Below are positions 1-6,499 of a stretch of 9,342 bases of DNA, in pieces (position 1 is the stretch's first letter; the number at the start of each line of letters is the position of its first letter). The stretch comes from Candidatus Latescibacterota bacterium. Its GTDB lineage: Bacteria > JAAXHH01 > JACQVL01. A program made the position numbers and the translations under genes. The DNA lies in assembly GCA_016209865.1 (NCBI GenBank), contig JACQVL010000031.1, positions 1 to 9,342 of the forward strand. Reading direction: 5' to 3'. The notes below the pieces were generated by a model, which saw nothing but the letters and a program-made list of their open reading frames with translations, did no database searches and was not told the origin of the DNA.

Positions 1-95
1 CCTAACATCGCGCTGAACAGGATGAGGGCGGAACGCAGGCGGAATCGCCACATCAGCCGCAGCGATCCTGACATGATATGGAGGAACTTGGCCAT
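1..95 (-). CDS. Second FtsX/MacB-type ABC permease, N-terminal fragment (3' end outside window)
   Basis: Only the first 31 codons are inside the window. The frame opens with ATG at 95, 3 nt after the stop of the upstream permease, and stays open to the edge. The peptide begins MAKFLHIMSGSLRLMWRFRL and runs into a hydrophobic stretch. This matches the usual start of FtsX-fold permeases: a short cytosolic amphipathic segment, an arginine-rich R-x-R-L-R-S turn, then transmembrane helix 1. The upstream permease has the same layout (SMSRHRLRAFFMMVG). The inference is a second, non-identical permease that could pair with the first as a heterodimer. A later in-frame ATG (codon 8) is possible, but the spacing to the previous gene favours the first. 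The Shine-Dalgarno is weak (TAGGG), consistent with translational coupling. Confidence 0.72.
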   Translation of the reverse strand, partial: MAKFLHIMSGSLRLMWRFRLRSALILFSAML

Positions 96-98
96 GCC

Positions 99-1322
99 CT
101 ACACTCGCAGCGCGGCCACCGGGTCGACGTTGGTGGCCTTCCAGGCCGGGTACAGTCCGAACACCAGCCCGATCACGACCGACAGTCCGACCGCCAGGCC
201 GAGCGCATCCCAGGCGACGATGTGCGGGAGGTTCTGGAGTTGGATGACGATGCGCGTCCCCCCCAGGCCGACCCCGATGCCGATCAGTCCGCCCAGGCTG
301 GACACGACGAGCGCCTCCAGGACGAATTGCAGGAGAATGTCCCGCCGGCTGGCCCCGACCGACCGCCGGACGCCGATTTCCTTTCGCCGCTCAGACACGG
401 CGATCAGCATCAGGCTCATGATAACCACCCCGCCGATGATCATGGCGATGATGGCCACCCCCATGAGCGTCTTCGACAGGGTCGATCCGACCTGCGTCAC
501 CTGCGCCATCGACGCCCGCGGGCTGGTGATCGTGAAATCATCGAGAGCGGAGGGGGCGATGCGATGGCGCTCCCGCATCAGGGCGGTGATCTTCCGGATC
601 GCCGTCTCGCTGTCCTCAGGGTCTTTGAGCTGAGCGACCGTCATCGTCAGATAATCGCGATTGAACAGCCGTTTTGACGCGGTCGTCACCGGGATGAGGA
701 TCACGTTGTCGAGGCTGCCGCCGCCCGGTCCGGCGCCACGCGACGCGAGAACGGCCTTGACCTGGAACGGCACGTCCCCGATGCGCAGGGTCTTGTCGAG
801 CGGGTTTTCGTCCGGGAAGAGAGCCTTCTGCACGTCCATCCCGATGACGGCGACGCGGGCGAGCGACTGCATGTCGTCGTTCGTGAAGAACGCCCCTTCG
901 GTGACTTCATCCCCCCGCAGGTCGAGCCAGTTGGCGGAGACACCCACCACGGCGGGCGTGGCGGCACGATCCCGGTACTGCACGTCGATATCGAACGCGT
1001 TCTGGACTTGCGCGACCTGTTTGATCTCGGCCACTTCAGAGGCGATCGCCTGCGCGTCCTCAAACTTGAGGGTCGGTTCGGCGGTGGTCAGGGAGATCAT
1101 CCCGCGCATCCGTCCCGCGCCGGGACGGACGATCACGGTATCGAACGTCCCGACCATCCGTTTGAACCGCTTGATCGTCTCCTGCTTCGTGCTCTCCCCC
1201 ACCGAATACAAGATCGTCAGGGATGAGATCCCGACCATCACCCCGACCATCATGAAAAATGCACGGAGACGGTGCCGGGACATGCTGCGCCACGCCAGTC
1301 GGATACCTTCCAGGACTCCCAT
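99..1322 (-). CDS. ABC transporter permease, MacB/FtsX family (407 aa)
   Basis: Inner-membrane permease of a mechanotransmission-type ABC exporter. The layout is the standard four-helix FtsX fold: TM1 about residues 20-41, a large extracytoplasmic MacB-PCD-type domain about 45-280, then TM2 about 285-308, TM3 about 331-356 and TM4 about 371-392. Family hallmarks are the cytosolic loop ERRKEIGVRRSVGAS (311-325), which contacts the ATPase, and the C-terminal GLYPAWKATNVDPVAALR (389-406). There is no fused ATPase domain, unlike Escherichia coli MacB. That domain is the separate gene just upstream. The start is fixed by a strong AAGGAGG (1328-1334) 5 nt before the ATG; this site overlaps the end of the ATPase gene. 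By family these permeases move the periplasmic adaptor mechanically rather than carrying substrate through the membrane. The substrate cannot be read from sequence. Confidence 0.93.
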   Translation of the reverse strand: MGVLEGIRLAWRSMSRHRLRAFFMMVGVMVGISSLTILYSVGESTKQETIKRFKRMVGTFDTVIVRPGAGRMRGMISLTTAEPTLKFEDAQAIASEVAEIKQVAQVQNAFDIDVQYRDRAATPAVVGVSANWLDLRGDEVTEGAFFTNDDMQSLARVAVIGMDVQKALFPDENPLDKTLRIGDVPFQVKAVLASRGAGPGGGSLDNVILIPVTTASKRLFNRDYLTMTVAQLKDPEDSETAIRKITALMRERHRIAPSALDDFTITSPRASMAQVTQVGSTLSKTLMGVAIIAMIIGGVVIMSLMLIAVSERRKEIGVRRSVGASRRDILLQFVLEALVVSSLGGLIGIGVGLGGTRIVIQLQNLPHIVAWDALGLAVGLSVVIGLVFGLYPAWKATNVDPVAALRV

Positions 1323-1334
1323 GCGGTCCTCCTT

Positions 1335-2009
1335 TCATGCCGTCGAACGATCCGAGCCGATGCCGCCGTCACGCAGGACGATCTCCCGCGCGGCGTACGA
1401 CGCGACCGCGTCATCGTGCGTCACCAGGACGATCGTCCGGCCTTCGGTGTTCAGGTCTTGCAGCAGACGCATGATCTCCATCCCCGCCACCGAATCGAGG
1501 TTGCCCGTCGGCTCGTCCGCCAGGATCAGGTGGGGGTCGTTGATGAGCGCGCGGGCGATGGCGACACGCTGCTGCTCTCCGCCCGACAGCTCCGTCCCAT
1601 AATGGCGCGTCCGGTCGGCCAGTCCGACACGCTGCAACACGACCGTCGCTTTCGTGCGGTCGACGCGGCCGTTGCCGTAGATCATCGGAATCTCGACGTT
1701 CTCCAGGGCGGTCGTCCGGGGGATGAGGTTGAACGACTGGAAGACGAACCCGATCTTGCGACAACGGATGCGCGAGAGTTGCCGGTCCGAATAGCCGGAC
1801 ACGTCTTCGCCCTCCAGCCGGTACGTCCCGCTGGTCGGCGTGTCGAGGCAGCCGAGGATGTTCAGGATGGAGGATTTGCCCGAGCCGGACGGCCCGCGGA
1901 TCGTGACGAACTCGCCGGCGACGATCGCAAACGACACATCGTTCAAGGCCGTCACCGGGGTTCCATCCCCGCGACGGTACACCTTGGACACGTGCGACAC
2001 TTCGATCAT
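1335..2009 (-). CDS. ABC transporter ATPase, MacB/LolD type (224 aa)
   Basis: Cytoplasmic nucleotide-binding subunit powering the adjacent permeases. All motifs are present and in order: Walker A GPSGSGKS (39-46), Q-loop glutamine in FVFQSFNLIP (Q91), ABC signature LSGGEQQR (141-148), Walker B LILADE with the catalytic glutamate (161-166), D-loop GNLD (169-172) and the switch histidine in LVTHDD (H198). The length, about 225 aa, is normal for the MacB/LolD/YknY subgroup, and the FQSFNLIPRTTALENVEIPM segment is typical of it. The gene begins 3 nt after the adaptor stop. Its Shine-Dalgarno (AAGGA, 7 nt before ATG) lies inside the end of the adaptor gene, so the two are translated together. It should be functional; no key residue is missing. 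Confidence 0.96.
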   Translation of the reverse strand: MIEVSHVSKVYRRGDGTPVTALNDVSFAIVAGEFVTIRGPSGSGKSSILNILGCLDTPTSGTYRLEGEDVSGYSDRQLSRIRCRKIGFVFQSFNLIPRTTALENVEIPMIYGNGRVDRTKATVVLQRVGLADRTRHYGTELSGGEQQRVAIARALINDPHLILADEPTGNLDSVAGMEIMRLLQDLNTEGRTIVLVTHDDAVASYAAREIVLRDGGIGSDRSTA

Positions 2010-2012
2010 GCG

Positions 2013-3104
2013 TCAGTCCTTCGTCTCGACAACAGACGGGTTTCCCACGAGCACACGGTCGTTCGGGCTCACCCCCTTCTTGATCTCCGTCAACCCCACA
2101 TCGCGAATGCCCACGGTCACCACCCGCTTCTCCAGCTTGCCCTCGCGCTCGACGTAGACGAACCGCTCATCCTCGTCGCGATGGACGGCGGCGTTGGGGA
2201 CGACTAAGGTTTCGTGCTGCGCGGTCTTGATCGAGACGTTCGCGGTCATGTCGGGCTTCAACAGGTCGATACCATCCTGGATGCCGATCGTCACCTCATA
2301 GTTCACCACCCCGGAGATGATCGTCGCCTTAGGCGCAACCCGCTTGACCACGCCGGTGAACTCGCGGGACGGGTACGCCTCGACGGTGAACGTCACCGGG
2401 TTGGCGGGTTTGACGTTGGCGATGTCCGTCTCATCCACCAGCGCGACGAGTTCCAGGGCACGATCCCCGATGATCGTGACGAACGTGGGGGCTGTAAACG
2501 AGGCGGCGACCGTCTCTCCTTCTTGGGTGGACACCGAGGCGACGGTGCCGGAGATGGGCGCGTGGATCCGGGTGTAAGCCAGGTCGGCTTCCACGACGGC
2601 CAGGTCTCGCCGAGACTTCTCCAGTTTCGCCTGGGCCAACTCGACGACCGTGGCCAGGTCTTCGATTTCCTGGCGGGACACCAGGTTGGTCGCGAACAGG
2701 CGCTGGCTTCGTTCGAGGTCACGCTGCGTTTTGTTCAGCGCGACTTCATCCAGCTTCACTTGCGCCCGCGCCTGTGCGATGCGCTCTTCCAGGCCGCGCG
2801 ACTCGATCTCCGCGATGACTTCACCCTTGCTGATGTGGGAACCGACGGTGACGTTCAACTGCCTGACGATGCCCGACAGTTGCGCGCCGACGCGGACCTC
2901 CGCGCCCACTCGCAGCCGGACCACCCCGGTCGCGGACACGGTCGCGTCCAGGGTGCGGGTCTCCGGCGTGACGAGCGCCAGCCCTGCCGTCTCAGCGGAC
3001 GGAGACGCTCCGTAGCTCCGTCCCCAGTAGTAGACGGCGCCAGCGGTCAGTCCCAGCACACACAGGATGGGCAGCACCCAGCGCATCGTTCTCCCCGAAG
3101 TCAT
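2013..3104 (-). CDS. Periplasmic adaptor subunit, MacA/HlyD (RND-type MFP) family (363 aa)
   Basis: Membrane-anchored adaptor linking the ABC exporter to the cell exterior or an outer-membrane channel. Order of parts: N-terminal membrane anchor (about 9-27), first half of the lipoyl domain (VGAQLSGIVRQLNVTVGSHI, 72-91), a charged alpha-helical hairpin (about 104-175), second lipoyl half (YTRIHAPISGTVASVSTQEG, 177-196), beta-barrel (about 215-290) and a membrane-proximal domain (about 298-360). The lipoyl motif APISGTV is the family signature. The hairpin of roughly 70 residues is short to medium for the family. The ATG at 3104 overlaps the stop of the upstream gene as ATGA, a coupling arrangement that supports this start. 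An ATG at codon 7 with GGGGAGA ahead of it is an alternative start. No lipobox is visible, so the anchor is a helix rather than a lipid. Confidence 0.94.
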   Translation of the reverse strand: MTSGRTMRWVLPILCVLGLTAGAVYYWGRSYGASPSAETAGLALVTPETRTLDATVSATGVVRLRVGAEVRVGAQLSGIVRQLNVTVGSHISKGEVIAEIESRGLEERIAQARAQVKLDEVALNKTQRDLERSQRLFATNLVSRQEIEDLATVVELAQAKLEKSRRDLAVVEADLAYTRIHAPISGTVASVSTQEGETVAASFTAPTFVTIIGDRALELVALVDETDIANVKPANPVTFTVEAYPSREFTGVVKRVAPKATIISGVVNYEVTIGIQDGIDLLKPDMTANVSIKTAQHETLVVPNAAVHRDEDERFVYVEREGKLEKRVVTVGIRDVGLTEIKKGVSPNDRVLVGNPSVVETKD

Positions 3105-3568
3105 TGTTTCTTCTCGAATACCATCACGACGGACGGATTACTCCCCCGTACGGTTTCGACCGTCATCGTCTTGCCGTCGGGTGAGAGGGAACGGGTTTCT
3201 GTGCGAACGACCTTCGTGCCCGCGATCGCGCCCTCGCTCGTCCACGTCGTCACGAGTTTGCCCCCCACCCATTTCGTCACGGTCTCGCTCTTGTCTCCCA
3301 TCGCCGCGATGTTCGGCACCGGCTTCCCCGTCAGGTCGTAGCGGACTTCCCGTGTATCCTCTTGCCCGTTCATCTTGGCCACATTCGTGATCGTCAGCAT
3401 CGTGGCCGTCTGCTTGATCGTGGATGTCAATTGCAAGGCGGCCATCATCCCGACGTTTTTGCTCTTGGACGGGGTAAAGACCCAGGTCCCTGAGAAGTCG
3501 ATTTTCTCGGCGGCTGACGCGGTCACGGCCCATAGACAGAGGATGGTGAGTAGGAGGGCTTTCCTCAT
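3101..3568 (-). CDS. Small secreted protein, possibly a lipocalin-like beta-barrel (155 aa)
   Basis: First gene of the export operon. The N-terminus is a clear Sec signal peptide: MRK, a hydrophobic core ALLLTILCLWAV, then a TASA|AEK cleavage site near residue 19 or 20. The mature part opens with IDFSGTWVFTPSKSKN, a pattern seen in secreted calycin/lipocalin-like proteins of GC-rich environmental bacteria. It continues with alternating Thr/Val-rich segments that look like antiparallel strands (TATMLTITNVAK, TVTKWVGGKLVTTWTS, TKVVRTETRSLS, GKTMTVETVRG). The frame extends upstream to an ATG at 3592, but that start has no Shine-Dalgarno. The ATG at 3568 has AGGAG 7 nt upstream (3576-3580) and begins the signal peptide. 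The four-base overlap with the adaptor gene suggests a role tied to the exporter, perhaps cargo binding in the periplasm. The specific function is unknown and the family assignment is tentative. Confidence 0.85.
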   Translation of the reverse strand: MRKALLLTILCLWAVTASAAEKIDFSGTWVFTPSKSKNVGMMAALQLTSTIKQTATMLTITNVAKMNGQEDTREVRYDLTGKPVPNIAAMGDKSETVTKWVGGKLVTTWTSEGAIAGTKVVRTETRSLSPDGKTMTVETVRGSNPSVVMVFEKKQ

Positions 3569-3648
3569 AGGATATCTCCTGCAAAGCGTCATCTATTTTC
3601 GCTGAAATGGACGACGATGGTAGAGGAAAATGATGAAACGAAAATATA

Positions 3649-3677
3649 ATACTATCACGCACAACCTGTGGTGTCAA
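3649..3677 (-). promoter_or_regulatory. Sigma70-type promoter of the secreted protein/ABC exporter operon
   Basis: On the minus strand there is a perfect -35 TTGACA (3672-3677), a 17-bp spacer and a -10 TAGTAT (3649-3654, 4 of 6). The -10 is preceded by TGA, giving an extended -10 element. The predicted start is near 3642, leaving a leader of about 75 nt before the ATG at 3568. The -35 lies only about 30 bp beyond the alpha-galactosidase stop, and no terminator is visible between them, so read-through from that gene is also possible. Confidence 0.72.
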
Positions 3678-3706
3678 GACCAATCCCGCTCTCGCCCGGA
3701 GACGGT

Positions 3707-5638
3707 TCACGCGGAGACCTTCTGATACACGACCAGGTCCGACCGGTGCGGTTCCGGGAGGGTGAGCGGGAACCGGTTCATCAAGTCTGCGCCCGTCGCG
3801 CGGGCGGTTGCGCCGGTGCGGTCGAACGAGAGGTCGTACGTGGCGTGAGCGTCTAGGCCGCGGAGGGAGACGTCGGCCGTCCGGTACGGGCTGTGCGGCC
3901 GGCGGAAGGCGAGCACCATCCCCTCGTCCAGGTCCGGTCGGTGGTACTGGGAGGCGATCCAGTCGTGCAGGTCGCGGGAGTACGGGAGCAGCGGGTACCA
4001 CGCCCCGATGAGCAGATGGCGGACGGCGCGGTAGCGATCCAGGAGTCGTTTCCCGGTCTGGGCGTCAAAATCGGGAGCGTCCGCGATCCAGCCCAGACAG
4101 AGGGAGGAGGCCAGGGTTGAGTGAAACGAATACTCGTCCAGCCGGCTGAGGTGGGCGACGAACAGGTTGTTGGGGAGGTACTGGCTGAGTCCCCAGAGGC
4201 TCGCCTGATCGACTTCGTTATCGAACCAGTAATCGGTCTTCTGGTGGATGTGTAGCCGCATGATCGTCTCGAGGTCGATGCGCCGTCCGCCGCTGGCGCA
4301 TTCCTCGCGGAGGCTGTCCGGCCAGGTCTGGGCGATCCGGTCCCAGTAGGCGTACAGCCCTTCGATGTACTTCATCTCGGTGATGCCCTGGCGGTCGGGC
4401 GCGTCGTTGTCCCGCCAGTACGGGAGCGGGTCGATGTTGAAGTCCTGCCGGTAGACCCGGAACCCGGGCAGATCCATAAACCCTTTCACGATAGAGAAGA
4501 AGTAGTCCTGCACCTCGGACAGGCCGAAGTTCAGCAGGCAGGCGTTCCGTCTTCCCCCGGCTCTGGAGCTGTGCAGGATCCATTCCGGATGGTGGGTGTA
4601 GAGCCATGTGCCCTCCATCACCCGCTCCGGCTCGAACCACAGGCCGTAGATCATGCCGTGGTCTTTCGCAGCCGACGCCACCGGCCCCATCCCGTCGGGG
4701 TAGGCGTCCCGCCGCGGCGTCCAGTTCCCCGCACCCTCCGGCCAGCCCCCCTCGAACCAGCCCGCGTCGGTGATGACCGCCTCCAGGCCGAGCGGGGCGT
4801 ACGCCTTGATGAGGGAGATTTGATTCTCCGCGTCACACTCGTTGAGCCAGTGGCCGCCGCGCGTGAAGCAGGTGTTGCAAAACAGCGTCGGGAGCAGTTT
4901 CTCGCCGTTCCGCACGGCCGCGTAATGCCGATAGATCACCTGGCGAAACCGGGCGTGGCTGTCGAGCACATCCCCGGGCCACGCCAGCACGAGCATCCGG
5001 GGGGAGCGCACCCGCTCCCCCGGACGCAGCCGGAAATGGGTGAGTTCCAGGCCCGCCCTGAGATGCAGGCACCCATCCTCCTGGCAGCTCACCACCGCCC
5101 GCCACTGGCCGGACCAGCCGACCGCTACGACGAGCGTCCCGGCGCCGGTCTCGACCGTGAAGAACGGGAAATCCCGGTTCGACGAACGGCCGCCGCCCCC
5201 GCCTAAATGCTCATGATGCCCGGGGGGGATGCCGACGGTCCGGACCTCGAAATCGGTCGGGTTCGATGGCGCGCCATTCGTCCGGTGCAGCCGGTAGGGA
5301 GGCGTGTCGCGCAAGGGCGACTGGCAGGCCAGGTCGAGGGCCTGGACATCTTCGATGATGGGAGTCTCGACCGCGCCGGTGTTCTCGAAATACACCACCC
5401 ACTCTAACGCCGGGTCGTCAGCGAACCGGATGGCGTCCCACTCGACCCGCAGCCCGGTGTCCGGGTCGGTCCAGACGGTCGTGGTCATTGTCTGAGTGGC
5501 GTCCAGGGTGGTGGAGTGCTGCTGCTGAGGCCAGGCATCGAGGAGACTGTCGGCCGGCCGGCCGCCGTACGTGAACGAGAACGGGTACCGGGAGACCAGA
5601 TTGGGGATGACGGCCGGGGTCATCTCATCGCGTCTCAT
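3707..5638 (-). CDS. GH36-family alpha-galactosidase-like glycoside hydrolase (643 aa)
   Basis: Predicted to release alpha-linked galactose (melibiose/raffinose-type substrates) by a retaining mechanism. It has no signal peptide, so it is probably cytoplasmic. The N-terminal beta-sandwich (about 15-240) precedes a (beta/alpha)8 barrel with the GH36 landmarks VITDAGWFEGGW (288-299), YGLWFEPERV (331-340) and the post-strand segment GFRVYRQDFN (392-401), where D399 is the expected nucleophile. ECASGGRRIDL (446-456) follows, then TDYWFDNEVDQ (468-478), where D473 is the likely acid/base. A C-terminal beta-domain closes the protein. Length fits bacterial GH36 (about 640-740). The common KWD context of the nucleophile is RQD here, marking a divergent subgroup, so exact specificity is uncertain. 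The frame is open back to 5908, but that extension is low-quality sequence. ATG at 5638 has GAGGAG (5647-5652) 8 nt upstream, and homology begins just after it. It stands alone, with no sugar transporter nearby. Confidence 0.9.
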   Translation of the reverse strand: MRRDEMTPAVIPNLVSRYPFSFTYGGRPADSLLDAWPQQQHSTTLDATQTMTTTVWTDPDTGLRVEWDAIRFADDPALEWVVYFENTGAVETPIIEDVQALDLACQSPLRDTPPYRLHRTNGAPSNPTDFEVRTVGIPPGHHEHLGGGGGRSSNRDFPFFTVETGAGTLVVAVGWSGQWRAVVSCQEDGCLHLRAGLELTHFRLRPGERVRSPRMLVLAWPGDVLDSHARFRQVIYRHYAAVRNGEKLLPTLFCNTCFTRGGHWLNECDAENQISLIKAYAPLGLEAVITDAGWFEGGWPEGAGNWTPRRDAYPDGMGPVASAAKDHGMIYGLWFEPERVMEGTWLYTHHPEWILHSSRAGGRRNACLLNFGLSEVQDYFFSIVKGFMDLPGFRVYRQDFNIDPLPYWRDNDAPDRQGITEMKYIEGLYAYWDRIAQTWPDSLREECASGGRRIDLETIMRLHIHQKTDYWFDNEVDQASLWGLSQYLPNNLFVAHLSRLDEYSFHSTLASSLCLGWIADAPDFDAQTGKRLLDRYRAVRHLLIGAWYPLLPYSRDLHDWIASQYHRPDLDEGMVLAFRRPHSPYRTADVSLRGLDAHATYDLSFDRTGATARATGADLMNRFPLTLPEPHRSDLVVYQKVSA

Positions 5639-5727
5639 CGGGGTTGCTCCTCGAAGGTCATTGCGTGCCAAAGCAGAACGCGGGACGTACCGGATGAACC
5701 CCAGCATACCCAATTCCGGGGCCGGGC

Positions 5728-5743
5728 GCAAGAGTTTTCTTGC
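5728..5743. repeat. Short inverted repeat (hairpin), 6-bp arms
   Basis: GCAAGA-GTTT-TCTTGC forms a perfect 6-bp stem with a 4-nt loop. With a bulged base, GGGC on the left can also pair with GCCC on the right. It would lie in the 5' leader of the GH36 transcript if that starts further right. It is not followed by a T-tract on either strand, so it is not a clear intrinsic terminator. It could be an operator or leader structure; the role is unknown. Confidence 0.45.
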
Positions 5744-5766
5744 CCGACGGGACGGCCGGGCAAAAA

Positions 5767-5785
5767 TTTCGGTCTTTGTCCGAAA
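5767..5785. repeat. Inverted repeat with A/T flanks, 6-bp arms
   Basis: TTTCGG-TCTTTGT-CCGAAA is a perfect 6-bp inverted repeat just upstream of the distal nrdR promoter. On the minus strand the hairpin is followed by TTTTT (complement of 5762-5766), superficially terminator-like, but the stem has only three G-C pairs. It could be an operator for either divergent gene or a weak structure in the GH36 leader. Confidence 0.4.
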
Positions 5786-5791
5786 AAAGAC

Positions 5792-5821
5792 TTGACAGAA
5801 CACTACATATTGTGTTATTTT
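5792..5821 (+). promoter_or_regulatory. Distal nrdR-nrdJ promoter (P1), NrdR-controlled
   Basis: A perfect -35 TTGACA (5792-5797), an 18-bp spacer and a TG-preceded -10 TATTTT (5816-5821, 4 of 6) form an extended -10 type promoter. A near-consensus NrdR box (5800-5815) fills almost the whole spacer. Bound NrdR would therefore directly block RNA polymerase. Confidence 0.65.
5800..5815 (+). promoter_or_regulatory. NrdR box 1
   Basis: ACACTACATATTGTGT matches the published 16-bp NrdR consensus ACACWATATATWGTGT at 15 of 16 positions; only position 7 (C for T) differs. It lies inside the P1 spacer and 142 bp upstream of nrdR itself. NrdR is known to repress ribonucleotide reductase operons from such boxes, so this is the expected autoregulatory site. 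Confidence 0.88.
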
Positions 5822-5826
5822 GGAAG

Positions 5827-5844
5827 CTACCCTACAATGGGTAG
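5827..5844 (+). promoter_or_regulatory. Perfect inverted repeat overlapping a degenerate second NrdR box (5832-5847)
   Basis: CTACCC-TACAAT-GGGTAG is a perfect 6-6-6 inverted repeat just downstream of the P1 -10 element. Overlapping it, the 16-mer at 5832-5847 (CTACAATGGGTAGGGT) matches the NrdR consensus at 10 of 16 positions. It starts exactly 32 bp after box 1, about three helical turns, the spacing usual for tandem NrdR boxes. Either reading places a protein-binding site at the P1 transcription start. Which one is real cannot be decided from sequence. Confidence 0.55.
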
Positions 5845-5893
5845 GGTTTCGCTCCCCCATCGTGCCTGTGCGACGCCAGACCGAAAAACAGGC

Positions 5894-5922
5894 TTGACGA
5901 CTCAACATCAGTTTAGTATATT
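5894..5922 (+). promoter_or_regulatory. Proximal nrdR-nrdJ promoter (P2)
   Basis: -35 TTGACG (5894-5899, 5 of 6), a spacer of exactly 17 bp and -10 TATATT (5917-5922, 5 of 6). The predicted start is near 5929, giving a very short leader of about 28 nt before the nrdR ATG. It lies outside the NrdR box pair, so it could give a basal level not controlled in the same way as P1. Confidence 0.65.
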
Positions 5923-5956
5923 GATTACTGTCCCTCCTCCTGGGATCACGCTACCG

Positions 5957-6424
5957 ATGCGCTGCCCGGCCTGTGGAACGCCCGATAGTCGTGTGGTCGA
6001 TTCTCGCACGGCGCAGAGTGGACGGGCCATCCGACGGCGCCGAGAGTGCGTCACGTGCGGGAAGCGGTTCACGACGTACGAGACGATCGAAGAAGGGGAA
6101 TTGGTCGTCATCAAATCGGATGGCCGGCGGGAACCGTTCGACCGGAACAAGGTGTTTCGGGGCATCCAGATCGCGTGTACGAAGCGGCCGATCTCGACCG
6201 ATCAGATCGAGGAGATCGTCGACCGGGTGACGTTCCATGTGACCAGCTTAGGAGAGCGCGAGGTCAGCACGAAGCGCATCGGCGAACTGGTCATGGAGGA
6301 GTTACGGAAACTCGATGAGGTGGCGTTCGTCCGGTTCGCGTCGGTCTACCGGGAGTTCAAGGACCGTGGGGAATTCTTAGAGGAGTTACGGCATTTAGAC
6401 AACCCGCGCGGGGAGCGTCCATAA
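5957..6424 (+). CDS. nrdR: Transcriptional repressor NrdR (155 aa)
   Basis: Nucleotide-sensing repressor of ribonucleotide reductase genes. The N-terminal zinc ribbon has its four ligands C3, C6, C31 and C34 (MRCPACG and ECVTCGKRF). An arginine-rich DNA-binding stretch lies between them (RAIRRRRE). The ATP-cone domain follows (about 49-139), opening VVIKSDGRREPFDRNKV and including KLDEVAFVRFASVYREF. Length is typical (150-160 aa). The frame is open upstream to 5516, but essentially all NrdR proteins begin MRCPxC, which fixes the start at 5957. No Shine-Dalgarno precedes it; instead the leader has a CCTCCTCC tract. It precedes nrdJ by 75 nt in the same direction, so regulator and target probably share a transcript. 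The NrdR boxes upstream indicate self-control. Confidence 0.97.
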   Translation: MRCPACGTPDSRVVDSRTAQSGRAIRRRRECVTCGKRFTTYETIEEGELVVIKSDGRREPFDRNKVFRGIQIACTKRPISTDQIEEIVDRVTFHVTSLGEREVSTKRIGELVMEELRKLDEVAFVRFASVYREFKDRGEFLEELRHLDNPRGERP

Positions 6425-6499
6425 CGGCGCCCCGCCATACTCTTGACGACATCACAGATCGCGACTCGATACATTGTTATCCATTGAGGAGGAGAGACG

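Larger units (their letters stand above)
5639..5956. other. Divergent intergenic region between the GH36 gene and nrdR
   Basis: This 318-bp gap separates two genes reading outward. The right half (5792-5922) holds two promoters and NrdR-type operators for nrdR. The left half holds the ribosome binding site of the GH36 gene and two inverted repeats (5728-5743 and 5767-5785). I could not find a convincing -35/-10 pair for the GH36 gene on the minus strand. The long upstream extensions of both flanking reading frames across this region show no protein homology that I recognise. Confidence 0.7.

Noticed and set aside
2214-3341. Long plus-strand open frame (375 codons) opposite the adaptor gene
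   Set aside because: It is antisense to a clear MacA-family protein, has charged low-complexity composition typical of GC-rich shadow frames, and has no recognisable motif.
5639-5908. 90-residue N-terminal extension of the GH36 frame
   Set aside because: It has no homology-like features and no good ribosome binding site, and it would run through the nrdR promoters. ATG at 5638 has GAGGAG 8 nt upstream.
5516-5956. 147-residue upstream extension of the nrdR frame
   Set aside because: NrdR proteins start at MRCPxC; the extension overlaps promoters and operators and does not look like protein.
6400-6440. GC-rich palindrome (CCCGCGCGGG) at the end of nrdR as a terminator
   Set aside because: It lies mostly inside the coding sequence and is not followed by a T-tract.
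6443-6475. Possible promoter TTGACG between nrdR and nrdJ
   Set aside because: No acceptable -10 at 16-18 bp; the best match (TACATT) is 21 bp away. Co-transcription with nrdR is simpler.
6425-6499. Cobalamin riboswitch before the B12-dependent reductase
   Set aside because: The 75-nt gap is too short for a cobalamin riboswitch, and no B12-box-like sequence was seen.
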